The notes beneath the pieces were generated by a model, which saw nothing but the letters and a program-made list of their open reading frames with translations, was not told the origin of the DNA and made no database searches. A program made the position numbers and the translations under genes. 64,000 nt of DNA from Gymnothorax reevesii (lineage: Eukaryota; Chordata; Actinopteri; Anguilliformes; Muraenidae). Below are positions 32,025 to 43,325 of the stretch, in pieces. Location: positions 98,502,447 to 98,566,446 of the forward strand of contig CM056573.1 of the NCBI GenBank assembly GCA_029721435.1, given 5' to 3'. Each line of letters begins with the position of its first letter. Positions within the stretch are counted from its first letter, which is position 1.

Positions 32025-34872
32025 TTTTTTTTTTTAAGTTTATTTATCTCGAACAACAACAGCAAAAACAGAAGATAAGCTACAGTACATCAAAGATAAA
32101 AAATAATATAAATAACACAAAATACAATACATCACTTGGTATTCATCAGAAGACTGAAAATTTGTTATACGTTCGAGAAGGAGCAGGAAGAAGCAAGAAT
32201 GCTTATCAAGTCCTACCCCATCATTACAGTAACAGTATACTTAAAGATAGTTATTTTATACCCAAAGTAATGCTCACCAAGATATCTTTATCATTGCAAT
32301 TGCAACCTTCCCCACATCATTAAATCATGATTTTTTTTCTCTTTTTTGAGCTCCGCCTCGTCTCTATATTTGTCCATGATTAATTTCTTATATTTGCTTT
32401 TAAACTGTGTAATATTATTGCTTTGCCTAATGTCCAATTAATGTCCTTAGATCCATTAATTTCAGAATGTTTGATTTTAAAAACAGCACATTTGTGTGTG
32501 TTCTCCGTAACCCACATGATTCATTAACCTTACCGCCCATTTTTGCAGTGTGCATATTTTTTGTAAGTTGCTCCTGTAAGTATTACCCCAGACTTCCACA
32601 CAGTTGCTGAGATATGGTAGAATTAGAGTGTTATACAGCATGGACAGTGTTTTTTGGTTTAGCATATGTCTAGTTTTCCATAATATCCCAACACTTTTCC
32701 AGATCTTGGAGCACAGATATTTAACATGAGATTTCCAACAGAGCTTATGGTCTAATACAACACCCAGAGACTTATATTCATAGACCCTTTCTATTATTTC
32801 CTAATTAATTTTGATTTGTACCTCTGCATTTATTCTACGCTTACCAAACAACATGTATTTTGTTTTGTTCAAGTTTAAGGACAATTTGTAATTATCGAAC
32901 CAGTATTTAATTTTACCCATTTCTTTTGTGACCACCTCTAATAACTGATTTAAATCCATTCCAGAACAAAATATATTTGTATCATCAGCAAAAACAACAA
33001 ATTTTAGCAAATCTGATACTTTGCAAATGTCATTGATATATAAAATAAACAATTTGGGACCCAGTACTGAGCCCTGTGGGACCCCGCAAGTAATAATGAG
33101 GCACTTTGATTTGTGTTGGCCCATCTGCACAAATTGTTGCCTATTTACAATATAACTTTTCAACCAGTCAAAAGCTAAACCTCTGATACCATACCACTCC
33201 ATTTTTTCAAGTAAAATTTCATGGTGATCAATGAATATTCCCACGGCATATTTTTTATTTTCGATACAACTCGTTAATTCCTCAACCAACTCCATTAAAG
33301 CCATTGAGGTTGATCTGGCTGATCTGAACCCATACTGACTGTCTATTAATAAATTGTTTTGTTCAATAAAATTGTCCAACCTTGCAACAAAAAGTTTTTC
33401 AAGTATTTTTGAGAATTGGGAAAGGAGTGATATCGGCCGATAATTAGTTTAAAGATGTTTATCATTTGCTTTGTATACAAGGATAACCTTGGCAATTTTC
33501 ATTTTATCTGGGAATGTACCGGTTTAGAATGATAAATTGCATATATGAGTTAGTGGATCTATAATTTCTTCAATTGTTTTCTTTATCAAACTCATGTCAA
33601 TGTCATTCCAATCTGTGGAAGTTTTATTTTTACATCCATTAACTATTTTCATAATTTCATTTTTTTCTATTGTTCCCTACAGGATAGAGTTTGGATTTCT
33701 TTCTCCGTAGTCCTCAATAATGTATTTATTTCCAGTATTATTTATTTCACTAGCCAGTTTTGGACCCACATTCACAAAAAAGTTATTAAATCATTCAACC
33801 GCCTCATTCATGTTGGTAATCGCTAGTTCTGGATAGTTTGGTTTGATTTGTTTATTCCTAATAATTCCATTTAATGTATTCCATATTCTTTTAATGTTGT
33901 TTCTGTTATTCTCTAATATTTTGGCATAATAATCCCTTTTACGTGTCCTTGTTATACTAACTAGTTTGTTTTTATATTTCTTATATTATAGCTCTGCCTC
34001 TTTCGTTCTGTGTTTAATAAATTTCCTGTATAGAGAGTTCTTTTTTTTTACAAGCTTTTTGCAGTCCTTTGAACATCCATGGGTTTTCTGGAAAATTCTT
34101 CTTGTTACTGTATTGTTTTGATGGGCAATTTCTGTCATATAAAGTAATGTATTCACCTAAAAATAAATAATATGCTTTATTTACATTGGTTTCTTTAAAT
34201 ATATCACTCCAATTATAATTCAGTAAATCATTTCTAAATGCAGATATTGATTCTTCACTTCTCACTCTCCTATATATGATTTCATTAGACTCCTTCTTTT
34301 GATAATTACAGTCATATATGATAAAGACAGGCAGGTGATCACTAATATCATTCATTAATAATTCACTCACAGTGTTATTATCCATATTGTTAGTGAAGAT
34401 ATTGTCTATCAGAGTGGCAGCATGAGATGTTATTCTGGTAGGTTTTGTAATTGCAGGATATAGACTCATGCTATACATTGCTTCTGTGAATTCATCAACC
34501 TTTTGGTGTTTATTAGGATTTAATAGATCTATGTTAAAATCCCCACAGATAAAGCTGACCTTTTGCTTTGTTTTGGAAAACAACTTTTTCCATATTTTCA
34601 GTCAATATTTCAATGCTAGATCCTGATTTTCTGTACACACAGCTAACAATGACATTTTTCATTCTTTCCATACATATCTCAATTGTAATGCATTCCATCA
34701 CATCATCAATGATTATAGACATGCAGCTGACAACTTTGTAGTTAAGTCCTTTGTCCACAAAGAGAGTCACACCACCTCCACTTTTGCTCCCTCTATTAAC
34801 ATAATTAAATTCATGAACTTGCAGAGGTTGACCTTAGATTGTGGACTTTGTACTGTTGCCAGCTCTGTTGGG
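32025..34872 (-). mobile_element. APE-type LINE, 5'-truncated, reverse strand
   Basis: From high to low coordinates: an endonuclease part (GGGVTLFVDKGLNYKVVS, then FNIDLLNPNKHQKVDEF, KPTRITSHAATLIDNIFTNN, DISDHLPVFIIYDC, 34780-34290) and a reverse transcriptase part (LDNFIEQNNLLIDSQYGFRS, CGVPQGSVLGPKLFILYIND, FADDTNIF, 33379-32950). A C-terminal part (LNQKTLSMLYNTLILPYLSN, 32665-32560) follows. Between 33420 and 34010 the frame is broken by stops. RT motif A is damaged (FIDHHEILLEKMEW lacks the usual KAFDT-type stretch). The 3' end has an A-rich tail (T-run at 32025-32037). It cuts a target site and copies its own RNA. The family is Jockey/L2-like; I cannot be more exact. Confidence 0.8.
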
Positions 34873-35851
34873 AGGTTTCCCCCCTCAGAAATAAAGTCTA
34901 AATAAAGTTTATAACGAAATAAAGAATAAAAATATATAGCTACCGAAAAACAGAACATCCAAAAAAGATGGCCCGCAAATAAATAAATCGCAGTGTTCAA
35001 TGGATGTTTGTTGTTAATGTTTCTTTTTATTCTTTATTTTGTTCTGAATCTGTTTTAATTGTCCTCTTTTTTTTTGTTTTTTTTGGCTGTCAGACATGGA
35101 GTACTTTGCATTTTATGTTCCATTTTATTGTCCCGCGCCAATGTCAACTCACTTTATTGAGCACAGCTTAAACAGAAACATTGATTAAAATTCTCGGTAC
35201 TCTTCTTGAAGAACTGAGCCCTCTTATCAAAGTATTCACGGTAAATATCTACAAAACCCAAAACCAGTGAAGTTGGCTCGTTATGTTTATCGTAGATAAA
35301 AACAGAATACAATGATTTACAAATCCTTTTCAACTTATATTCAATTGAATACACTGCAAAGACAACGGGCTCTAATTTCGTAGACCAGGCGCAGGCGCAC
35401 TCCCCATGCGCCGTGCCAACAGGGTGTGTCCAGGCGTATGTGGCAATTTCGTGCCCGGCGTAGCCTGGCGCAAGTACTCCTCTGTCCCGCCTCTGCCCCT
35501 CCTTCCAGCGCAAGTTGGCAAAGAAGGCGTGTTTGGGTATAACACAGCCGAGTCAAATCTTCACCAGTCAAACGAGCTCCTCACCTCACCTTTAATGTGT
35601 TAGAATATAGAAGGCGACCCAGCCGAGTCAAATCTTGCTCACTGGCAAGAGAAACGATGGATAGCGTGTTCCTAATATTACAAACTGTAGCTGCTTAAAA
35701 TTTTGGGATTAACATGCATATACAACAAAGCAAGATACGTATTTCCAATATGTGATCTTAACTCAGAACGAGATCATAGCAATCAGGCTGCATTCCTTTC
35801 CCCCGCTAAAGACGATGAAACATAAGTGACAATAATAGTAGCCTAGTATTA

Positions 35852-36803
35852 AGCCGCTTGCACACTGGACGCGAAACAAATTTTTCGCTTGACAGATTGC
35901 GTCTTGTGTTCAAAGGTCTGACAGGGTTTTAATAAATCGTCGTGTCCGACAGTCTATTATTGTTTTTAATTTCTTCAAATCTACTGACTCTTTTAGATAT
36001 TACACGTGAATGTTTGATAAGAGGGTTCAGTTCTTCAAGATGAGTACCGAGAATTTCAATCAATGTTTCTGTCTAAACTCTGATCAATAAAGCGAGTCGA
36101 CACTGGCGCGAGACAATGTACAATGCCTCCGTGTCTGACAGCCAAAAAAAGGACGATTAGAACAGATTGATAATGAAATAAAGAATAAAAAGAAACATTT
36201 TAACAACAGAGCATCCAATGAACACTGCGATTTATTTATTGGCGGGTCATCTTTGTTTGATATCACGTTTGTTGCTGATATATTTTTATTCTTTATTAAG
36301 TTATAAATCTGTTCTCATATCAATACTTTTACTTTTTGCTGGCTGCTGGACATGGAGTAATTTGCATTTCGTGTCGGACAGTCTTGATCGTGCATGCGAT
36401 GATTTCTTCACTCTGTCAGTGGTCATGGAATTGATTTGCTCACGCACTATTTTATCTCTGCTGTGGAAATAAAGCGTGAATCTGTTCGATCCATCTGACT
36501 AATTTTCAAAAGAAAGACCGAATAAATACTGATGTCTATCTTCTACGGAAGAAAACAGATGAATAGGCTAAAAAGACCAAGAAAAGTCGATAGCTATCAA
36601 TTTGCATTTTGTGAAGGCCAAACACAAACATAGCCAAGTTTGCACGTCTAATAATTCCTGGAATACTCGGAAAAATTTGAACTTTTATGACTCTCGGACA
36701 CGGAGCAATATTAAAACCCTGTCCGACTATCGCGTCTTTGCATTGACTTTGTCTGTAATCAGTCGTGCGAAAAATTCGTTTTGCGTCCAGTATGCAAGCG
36801 GCT
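35852..36803. mobile_element. Harbinger-like repeat X, inner complete copy
   Basis: About 950 bp with terminal repeats AGCCGCTTGCACACTGGACG at the left and its near-complement CGTCCAGTATGCAAGCGGCT at the right. The similarity runs inwards past the GTCCGACA/TGTCGGAC blocks. TTA flanks it on both sides (35849-35851 and 36804-36806), as expected for Harbinger-type transposons. No coding frame was recognised, so it is non-autonomous. Confidence 0.7.
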
Positions 36804-36806
36804 TTA

Positions 36807-37043
36807 ATGAGCATAGAACGCAAGCATTCGATATATATATATATTATACAGCTTGTGGTTGGCTGAGAAAGATGTGAAGTCGTTAGTTTGCATCACAGAT
36901 TCAGTTGCGTTGATTAAGCCAGGTCAAGTTTCCATTACGCGTGGCAACCGCCTGACATCAGGACAATCGATATAGAACTATAATTTATGTCCTTATTCAG
37001 ATAGTTACAATAAATAGTGCTTCCTGTAATTTTTTCTTGCATT
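36807..37043 (+). repeat. flank shared with 39078-39306
   Basis: ATGAGCATAGAACGCAAGCA, GATGTGAAGTCGTTAG, TTGATTAAGCCAGGTCAAG, and AATAGTGCTTCCTGTAATT follow in the same order as at 39078-39306. Both copies lie directly right of a repeat X end, so X sits at the same place in two copies of a larger repeat. Confidence 0.75.
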
Positions 37044-37639
37044 GAAATGTGCCTGACATTCTATAAACCTGCCTGTGAGATTTCGGTGACGTGTGCGCAC
37101 TCTGCGCCGGTCAGCCAAATTACCACTGCACGGAAATTAAACCAGGTTGGAGCTGGCGAGTTTTCTGCGCAACTCCAGCGGAGACTTTTTCTACGAAATT
37201 GTCACTGCGTCTTGATGAATATGTGACACCTCCCCCTACTACGCCGCCACACCCATCTCGGCGCACCTTCGTCTACCGAAGGCTGCGCACCTCACGAAAT
37301 TACCACTACGTGGGCTGCGCCGTACGAAATTACCACTGCGCGGGCTGCGCCTCGCTACGCCACCTGCGCTGCGCCAGGAAATTAGAGCCCAAGATGTTTA
37401 ATGTTCAAACTGAGAAACTTTATTTTTTTTCTGCAAATAATCATTAACTTAGAATTTAAAGGCAGCAACACATTGCAAAAAAGTTGGCACAGGGGCCGTT
37501 TTACCACTGTGTTACATCGCCTTTCCTTTTAACGACACTCAGTAAACGTTTGGGAACTGAGGAGACCAATTTTTGAAGCTTTTCAGGTGGAAGTCTTTCT
37601 CATTCTTGCTTGATGTTCAGCTTAAGTTGTTCTACAGTC

Positions 37640-38663
37640 CGGGGTCTCCGTTGTCGTATTTTACGCTTCATGATGCACCTCATTTTCAATGGGAGACAGG
37701 TCTGGACTACAGGCAGGCCAGTCTAGTACGCACACTCTTTTACTATGCTGTTGTAACACGTGCAGAATGTGGCTTGGCATTGTCTTGCTGAAATAAGCAG
37801 GGGCATCCATGAAAAAGACGTTACTTGGATGGCAACATATGTTGCTCCAAAACCTGTATGTACCTTTCAGCATTAATAGTGCCTTCACATATGTGTAAGT
37901 TGCCCATGCCTTGGGCACTAATACACCCCCATACCATCACAGATGCTGGCTTTTGAACTTTGCGCCTATAGCAGTCTGGATGGTTCTTTTCCTCTTTGGT
38001 CCGGAGGACACGACGTCCACAGTTTCCAAAAACAATTTGAAATGTGGACTCGTCAGACCATAGAACACTTTTCCACTTTGCATCAGTCCATCTTAGATGA
38101 GCTTGGGCCCAGCGTAGCCGGCGGCGTTTCTGGGTGCTGTTGATAAATGGCTTTTGCTTTGCATTGTAGAGTTTTAACTTGCACTTGCAGATGTAGCGAC
38201 GAACTGTAGTTACTGACAGTGGTTTTCTGAAGTGTTCCTGAGCCCATGTGGTGATGTCCTTTACACACTGATGTCGGTTTTTGGTGCAGTACCGCCTGAG
38301 GGATCGAAGGTCACGGGCATTCAATGTTGGTTTTCGGCCTTGTCGCTTACGTGCAGTGATTTCTCCAGATTCTCTGAACCTTTTGACGATTTTACAGACC
38401 GTACATGATGAAATCCCTAAATTTCTTGCAATAGCTCGTTGAGGAATGTTGTTTTTAAACTGCTCGACAATCAGCTCACGCATTTGTTCACTAAGTGGTG
38501 ACCCTCGCCCCACCCTTGTTTGTGAATGACTGAGCATTTCAGGGAAGCTGCTTTTATACCCAATCATGGCACCCACCTGTTCCCAATTAGCCCATTGAAC
38601 TGTGGGATGTTCCAAATAAGTGTTTGATGAGCATTCCTCAACTCTCTCAGTCTTTTTTGCCAC
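37640..38663 (-). pseudogene. Tc1/mariner-type transposase, near complete but broken
   Basis: An uninterrupted stretch from about 38663 to 37821 contains the two helix-turn-helix parts (MRELIVEQFKNNIPQRAIAR, TTVRRYICKCKLKLYNAKQ) and the first catalytic region (KSVLWSDESTFQIVF), followed by KPASVMVWGCISAQGMGNLH. The ATG at 38663 gives an N-terminal extension; MLSHSQTRVGRGSP near 38538 may be the natural start. A TAA at about 37819 ends it. The second Asp region (LFQQDNAKPHSARV) lies just after the stop in the same frame, and the C-terminal DWPACSPDLSPIENE is in another frame after a shift near 37750. The enzyme would bind the terminal repeats and paste at TA. One nonsense change and at least one frameshift disable it. 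Confidence 0.85.
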
Positions 38664-39077
38664 TTGTGCCAGCTTTTTTGAAACATGTTGCGGGCATCAA
38701 ATTCCAAATGAGCTAATATTTGCAAAAAATTACAAAGTTTAGCTGTTCGAACATTAAGTAACTTGTCTTTGCAGTGTATTCAATTGAATATAGGTTGAAA
38801 AGGATTTGCAGATCATTGTATTCTGTTTTTATTTACGATTTACACAACGTGCCAACTTCACTGGTTTTGGGTTTGTAAAAGATTCAGTTGATTTGAAGAA
38901 ATTAAAAACAATAATTGACTGTTGGACATGGAGTAATATTGAAACCATTCGACTGTCGGACACGGAGATATATTAAAAGCCTGTCCGAATTTCGGACACG
39001 TAGACACTGCGTTCAACGCAGCAAAGCAATCAGTCGTGCGAAAAATTTGTTTCGCGTCCAGTGTGCAAGCGGCTTTA

Positions 39078-39306
39078 CTGAGCATAGAACGCAAGCATTA
39101 TAGATATAGGCAGTTTGTGGTTGGCTCAGAAAGATGTGAAGTCGTTAGTTTCATCACAGACTCAGCTGCATTGATTAAGCCAGGTCAAGATTCTATTACG
39201 CGTGCTAACCACTTTTAATCTGACATCAGGATAATCGACATAGATACTATAATTTATGTCATGATTCAGATAGTTACATTAAATAGTGCTTGCTGTAATT
39301 ATTTAT
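39078..39306 (+). repeat. flank shared with 36807-37043
   Basis: Second copy of the sequence right of the inner X element, in the same orientation, with scattered differences and a few short indels. Confidence 0.75.
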
Positions 39307-42049
39307 AGAGACGTCACCATCTTGCACCGCCATGTTGGTTCGGTAGCCCGACTGGACAATCCATCCAGCTAGAGAACGTGTTTCGCGTGTATAAATCCCA
39401 GTTGTGGAAGATGCCATTTCCGCAGATGTGTTTTGGTCCTCCGGGTACCGGGTAGACGGTTTGGGTACCGTCTTTTTGCCGACGGGAGGGGTGAGCGTGA
39501 GTGAATGAGTTTGCGCTGCAGTCTAGAATCTGAACGCTGGATATCACTGTTTCCCCCCCATTTTACACACTGGTCCTTTAACCTCTCGGATTTTGCTACA
39601 ATTTACATGTTTACTGATTCATGCATTTTGCGAGCATCCCAACTTTACAATTTTTAAGGGTACATAATGAAAATATAACTTGGTAAGGTAAGGTAACTTG
39701 GCTAACTACAAAACTTGTTTGCGGCCTATTTTATATTCCTCAAGTTCATTCATCAGCATTCCCAGGCGTCGGACTCGTTGTCTTCTGGTATTTTTACAGT
39801 TCGCTAGCAATAACTGAAAAAATATAAGACCACAGTTAAAGAGGGTATTATGAATTTTTCCAGAAAGAAACTCTATGCGCCTATTTATTGTGCCACGGAC
39901 GACGGCTGATAACGTATCAGAGTCTCGAAAGGTTGCCCATCGCATAGGGGAGTATTTCAACTACTACCCTTTGCAACTTCAGTTCAAGGGATGAAGCTAG
40001 GGCAAGGGGCGAGGGGTATGGGTAGGGGTAGGGCTGAAAATAAAAGCTGGGATTGGGCCTCAGTCTTTGTTGAATGCTCCGTGTACTTAAATGACAATTA
40101 GTTCATTTGAACATGTTTGCAATCATTATCACGGTCCAGGATTGGGACAGAGTTCTAATTAACCCAGCTCTTGTCAGTTCGTCCATCAAGCTTAATAAGA
40201 ACAAGCCTCCAAACCAAAGCAGGGTCTGTGTGAGACTGTGTTCTTGTTAACTTCTCGAAGACTGTTCCTCTGTCCAGTTTGTTAGGAACAAACTTACAAT
40301 CCCTCAATGGTCGTCAGGATTGGAACCAAGTTTCCCTCAAGCTACTCCATTCTTCTGTGGGACAGTTTGGTGCTGGCAAAGTCTGGAAAACCAACTGGCT
40401 GTGATCTCAGAAGCCACTGGTCTGCAATTGACAGCTCAGCTTCATCCATAACATCTACACTTGACTGTACAATCCTAATCCGAGGTTCCCTCCCTGCCTC
40501 TTCTTCAGGTGTTCCATCCCTTCGTTACCTCGTAAACTGCCAGTAAATACCACTTGAATTCTACTCTGCCTCTGCAATTGATCCCTGGTCTGGACTGTTT
40601 GTCAGTTTCACCTTTCCGTGTAGCTTCAGAAAGCTAAGTGAAGCAATATGACTGGCCCTGCCACCGTAGATCCAGAGTACTATGGTCTTAGTCCATATTT
40701 TATCTGAAAGTCCATATTTGAATTAATATGCTCAACGGAGCTGAAAAGACCTTTGTTAAATATCAGTCGTCATCCCTTAATTCTAATAGAACTCGCAATA
40801 TCATCATAATACTTGCTCAAGGAGAAGAGAAAATTAGGGGGTTTAGCTCCTCTCATCATGAGACGCACGGTAGCTATGTTTTGCAGTTCTCTGCCCCAGG
40901 ACTAAGGCCCTTTGCACTGCAATTAAGGCACAAAGCAAATATAATCCATATCAATTACTGTCCCAATAAAGTCTCAGAAAAAGAAGTTATGCATTTCCTG
41001 GAAATTCCTGTGAGACACAAACGCCAAATTGGGAAGGTTGGCTATTCTATCATAATTAGACCTGAGAGGAAAATAATTACCTTGTGCAAATTATTGAGTT
41101 TTCATTAAAAAAACACTACCTGCTGAAATTGACTTACATTTTCCTCTCGTGTTTTGCTGTGTACTATAATGAAAATGGTGCTCACGATCATTCATGAACG
41201 CATCAGTTCAGTACCATGAGTAATCAAGTGAGTGAGTAATCAGTGTGAGACACTGTTCAAAAAATGAATTATAACTGCTGGAGTGATGATACACAAACCA
41301 TCTGTCCATGCTCTGCTCTCCCTGCTCATGGTGTCTGCCGGGCAGTGTAATTAGAGGCTGAACAAGCAGGGTTTTTCTCTGCTGATGTTAAAAGCCACAC
41401 AAGAGGATGGATGCAGTGGGCAGCGAAGCTTTGTGGGCGTTATGTGTTTGAGTGTGAGTGTGTTTTTGTGTTACTGTGATTGAGGGGTGGTGGTTATTCT
41501 CATACAGGCATGCCGTGGCGGGGGCCAAACTGCAGGAGCCCAGCTGCCGGTGACAGACCAGCGTGTCAGGCAAGCTGTGTCCTTTATTCTGCTGTCCTCA
41601 GCCGCTGGAACAGCGCAGCGGACGGCTGCACCCCACAATGTTAAATGAGATCGGTACAGGAGATTAGAAAGCAGCAGGCACCTGACATTACATGTTGAGG
41701 AAAAGTCACCAGCAGGAAATGCATCAGTGAGTAAGCTTGGTGCGCTCAAGCAGCAGGAACCTATTCCACCAATCAGGATTACTGAGAGAACAAGGCTAAG
41801 TAAGACATTGAACAGCTCCTTTTAATTCACTCTGTGTTACAGGCTTTCAGTCACTGCTGTTATCCAAATCAAGTAATCCTGCCCCAGATTTTAAGGAAAT
41901 TCTGATGGCGCCCTGGTATGTTGTCATTTCGTTTTTCATCTTGTTCACACGAGGTGGCTTTTTCCTCACTACTGTTGAGGGTTTTACTCCCTACTGGGCA
42001 TTTTTTTTAACTTCATTTGCTATTTTGGGAATTTAGGCTAGGCGCTGCC
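39307..42049. other. no gene called; repeat-like patches
   Basis: 39307-39590 (ACCGCCATGTTGGTTCGGTA, later TTTTACACACTGGTCCTTTAA) resembles the termini of fish hAT elements. A reverse open frame at 39706-39960 (84 codons, with NTRRQRVRRLGML) could be a transposon remnant but I cannot assign it. From 40000 to 42049 I see no coding or repeat structure. Confidence 0.4.
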
Positions 42050-43325
42050 CTTTTGCTACATTGCACTACAGTGGCCTACAAGGGGAAGCAGGCTACAATG
42101 GCCCAAAACATGTTCTTCTGTGGAAACACAAGGCAGCTTCAGAAATGTTACAAAATCAACCATACAAAAATCCAAAACACATGCAGCGATGGAAATGCAC
42201 AGCAAAAATCAAACACAAGCACATGAGCAGGACCTTGCTGCAAATACAGAAACAATGCAAAGTCAAAAATGCACAAACCACAAAAAAAAAAAAAAAAATG
42301 AAACATAAATGCTGCACGTCTAGTCAACATAATGGAAGTCCTCCAGGGGAATATACTATTGAATCTGTGCTATCTACAGCCAGGTTTCTAACTGTATTAA
42401 TTTATTCCCACTCTGGCTACTTGTTTATGCCACTGATAATTCCATACTTGTTAATGAATGATTTTTTTAAATTGAATTTCCTTCAATTTCTTTTTTCTTT
42501 ATCACATTACATTAGGCTTAATCAGTTAAATCATACATTTGTCATTTCATTACATTTTATCACATTTACCTGCATGATATGTAATTTAAATGTTAAGTTA
42601 TAATTAAACATACTATGCTTAAAGCAAAAAGTAAATCGAGTATTTCATTTTTTGAATGTAAATTGATATTAATTCAACATGCTTTTGACATTGATAATTC
42701 AGCCTTGAGAAAAATTTGCAGTCTGATAAAAAAGCAACATTTTATCAATGTTAGGTTGCCTCTTTAGTCAGCTACACCTTGTTTCATTTGAGGAGAGTTA
42801 ACAAAAGTTAACGAGGTATGTTTGGCATAAAAATGTGGGTTTTAGTGTCAAGAGGGCGGCTCTCCTTTAACTTCCAATTATTGTATCTCAGATTTTAAGG
42901 ATTTGTTGAGCCAGGTCATGCAAAGAAAGCCTGGCTTATGTTGGACTTGCATGTTAGTACACCACTCAGATCTCTCTCTTTGGGGTAAAAATTTAATCTG
43001 TTCTGCTTACTGCTCACCCTAGACGCCTGCAGTGCTTCCATTAGGTTGATTGAGGATACAGCGGTTTTTTTTTTTTTCCATTTGTTTTTGTGGTTTGTGT
43101 GTTTTTGCCTTCTACTTTTTTCCTGTGTCTGCAGCATGTTTTTTGTTCCTGTACTTGTTTTTGATTCCTGCAGTGAATTTCAACTGTTGTATTTGTTTTG
43201 GATTTTTGTATGTGTTGTTGAATTAGTATAATTTCTGAAGCTGTAGGGCGTTTCTCCAACTGAAGATGTTTTGGGCCATTTTAACACGTTTGCCGTTGTC
43301 AGTCACCATATTGTACATTGCATTT
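42050..43325. repeat. foldback element with 250-bp inverted arms
   Basis: The left arm (about 42095-42310) reads AATGGCCCAAAACATGTTCT, GGCAGCTTCAGAAATG, CATACAAAAATCCAAAACAC and ends near an A-run. The right arm (about 43040-43285) is its diverged complement, including GTGTTTTGGATTTTTGTATG-like sequence and GATGTTTTGGGCCATTT. The 730-bp middle part is AT-rich with no coding frame. It fits a non-autonomous transposon with long terminal repeats; the exact ends and target duplication were not fixed. Confidence 0.6.

Larger units (their letters stand above)
35367..37390. mobile_element. GC-rich element Y inserted in the Tc1 element
   Basis: The left end GGGCTCTAATTTCGTAGACC and the complement of the right end, GGGCTCTAATTTCCTGGCGC, share at least 13 bases and a GGCGCAG-rich continuation. 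The inner right side (37080-37380) repeats ACGAAATTACCACTGCG-like and GGCTGCGCC units. Tc1 sequence on the two sides (GCAAAGACAA and AGATGTTTAATGTTCAAACT) joins to the usual order for this Tc1 family, so Y is the later insertion. Possible 3-bp duplication (AAC/AAG) is imperfect. No transposase was recognised; it contains repeat X (35852-36803). Confidence 0.65.
35252..38875 (-). mobile_element. Tc1/mariner transposon carrying an inserted element
   Basis: Ends CAAAACCCAAAACCAGTGAA (35252) and the near-complement TTCACTGGTTTTGGGTTTG (to 38875) form the terminal repeats. TA flanks both sides (35250-35251, 38876-38877). Long subterminal repeats follow (CCTTTTCAACTTATATTCAA near 35328, its complement near 38785). 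Without the 2-kb element at 35367-37390 it would be about 1.6 kb. It sits inside repeat X, whose sequence is continuous across one TA. The transposase is on the reverse strand. Confidence 0.9.
34873..39074 (-). mobile_element. Harbinger-like repeat X, outer copy, truncated and interrupted
   Basis: From 39074 downwards it matches the inner copy at 35852-36803: end GCGAAAAATTTGTTTCGCGT...GCAAGCGGCT, then the GTCCGACAGT blocks and AATTTCTTCAAATC. After the Tc1 element (35252-38875) it resumes with the TTGATAAGAGGG, GTTCAGTTCTTCAAGA-like and CACTGCGATTTATTTATT blocks down to about 34873. The LINE then takes over, so the other end is lost. TTA follows the right end at 39075-39077. Its relation to Harbinger is inferred from the TTA target and terminal repeats only; no transposase is present. 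Confidence 0.6.

Noticed and set aside
39706..39960. 84-codon reverse open frame with an Arg-rich stretch
   Set aside because: No family recognised; neighbouring sequence looks like repeat termini, so I did not call a gene.
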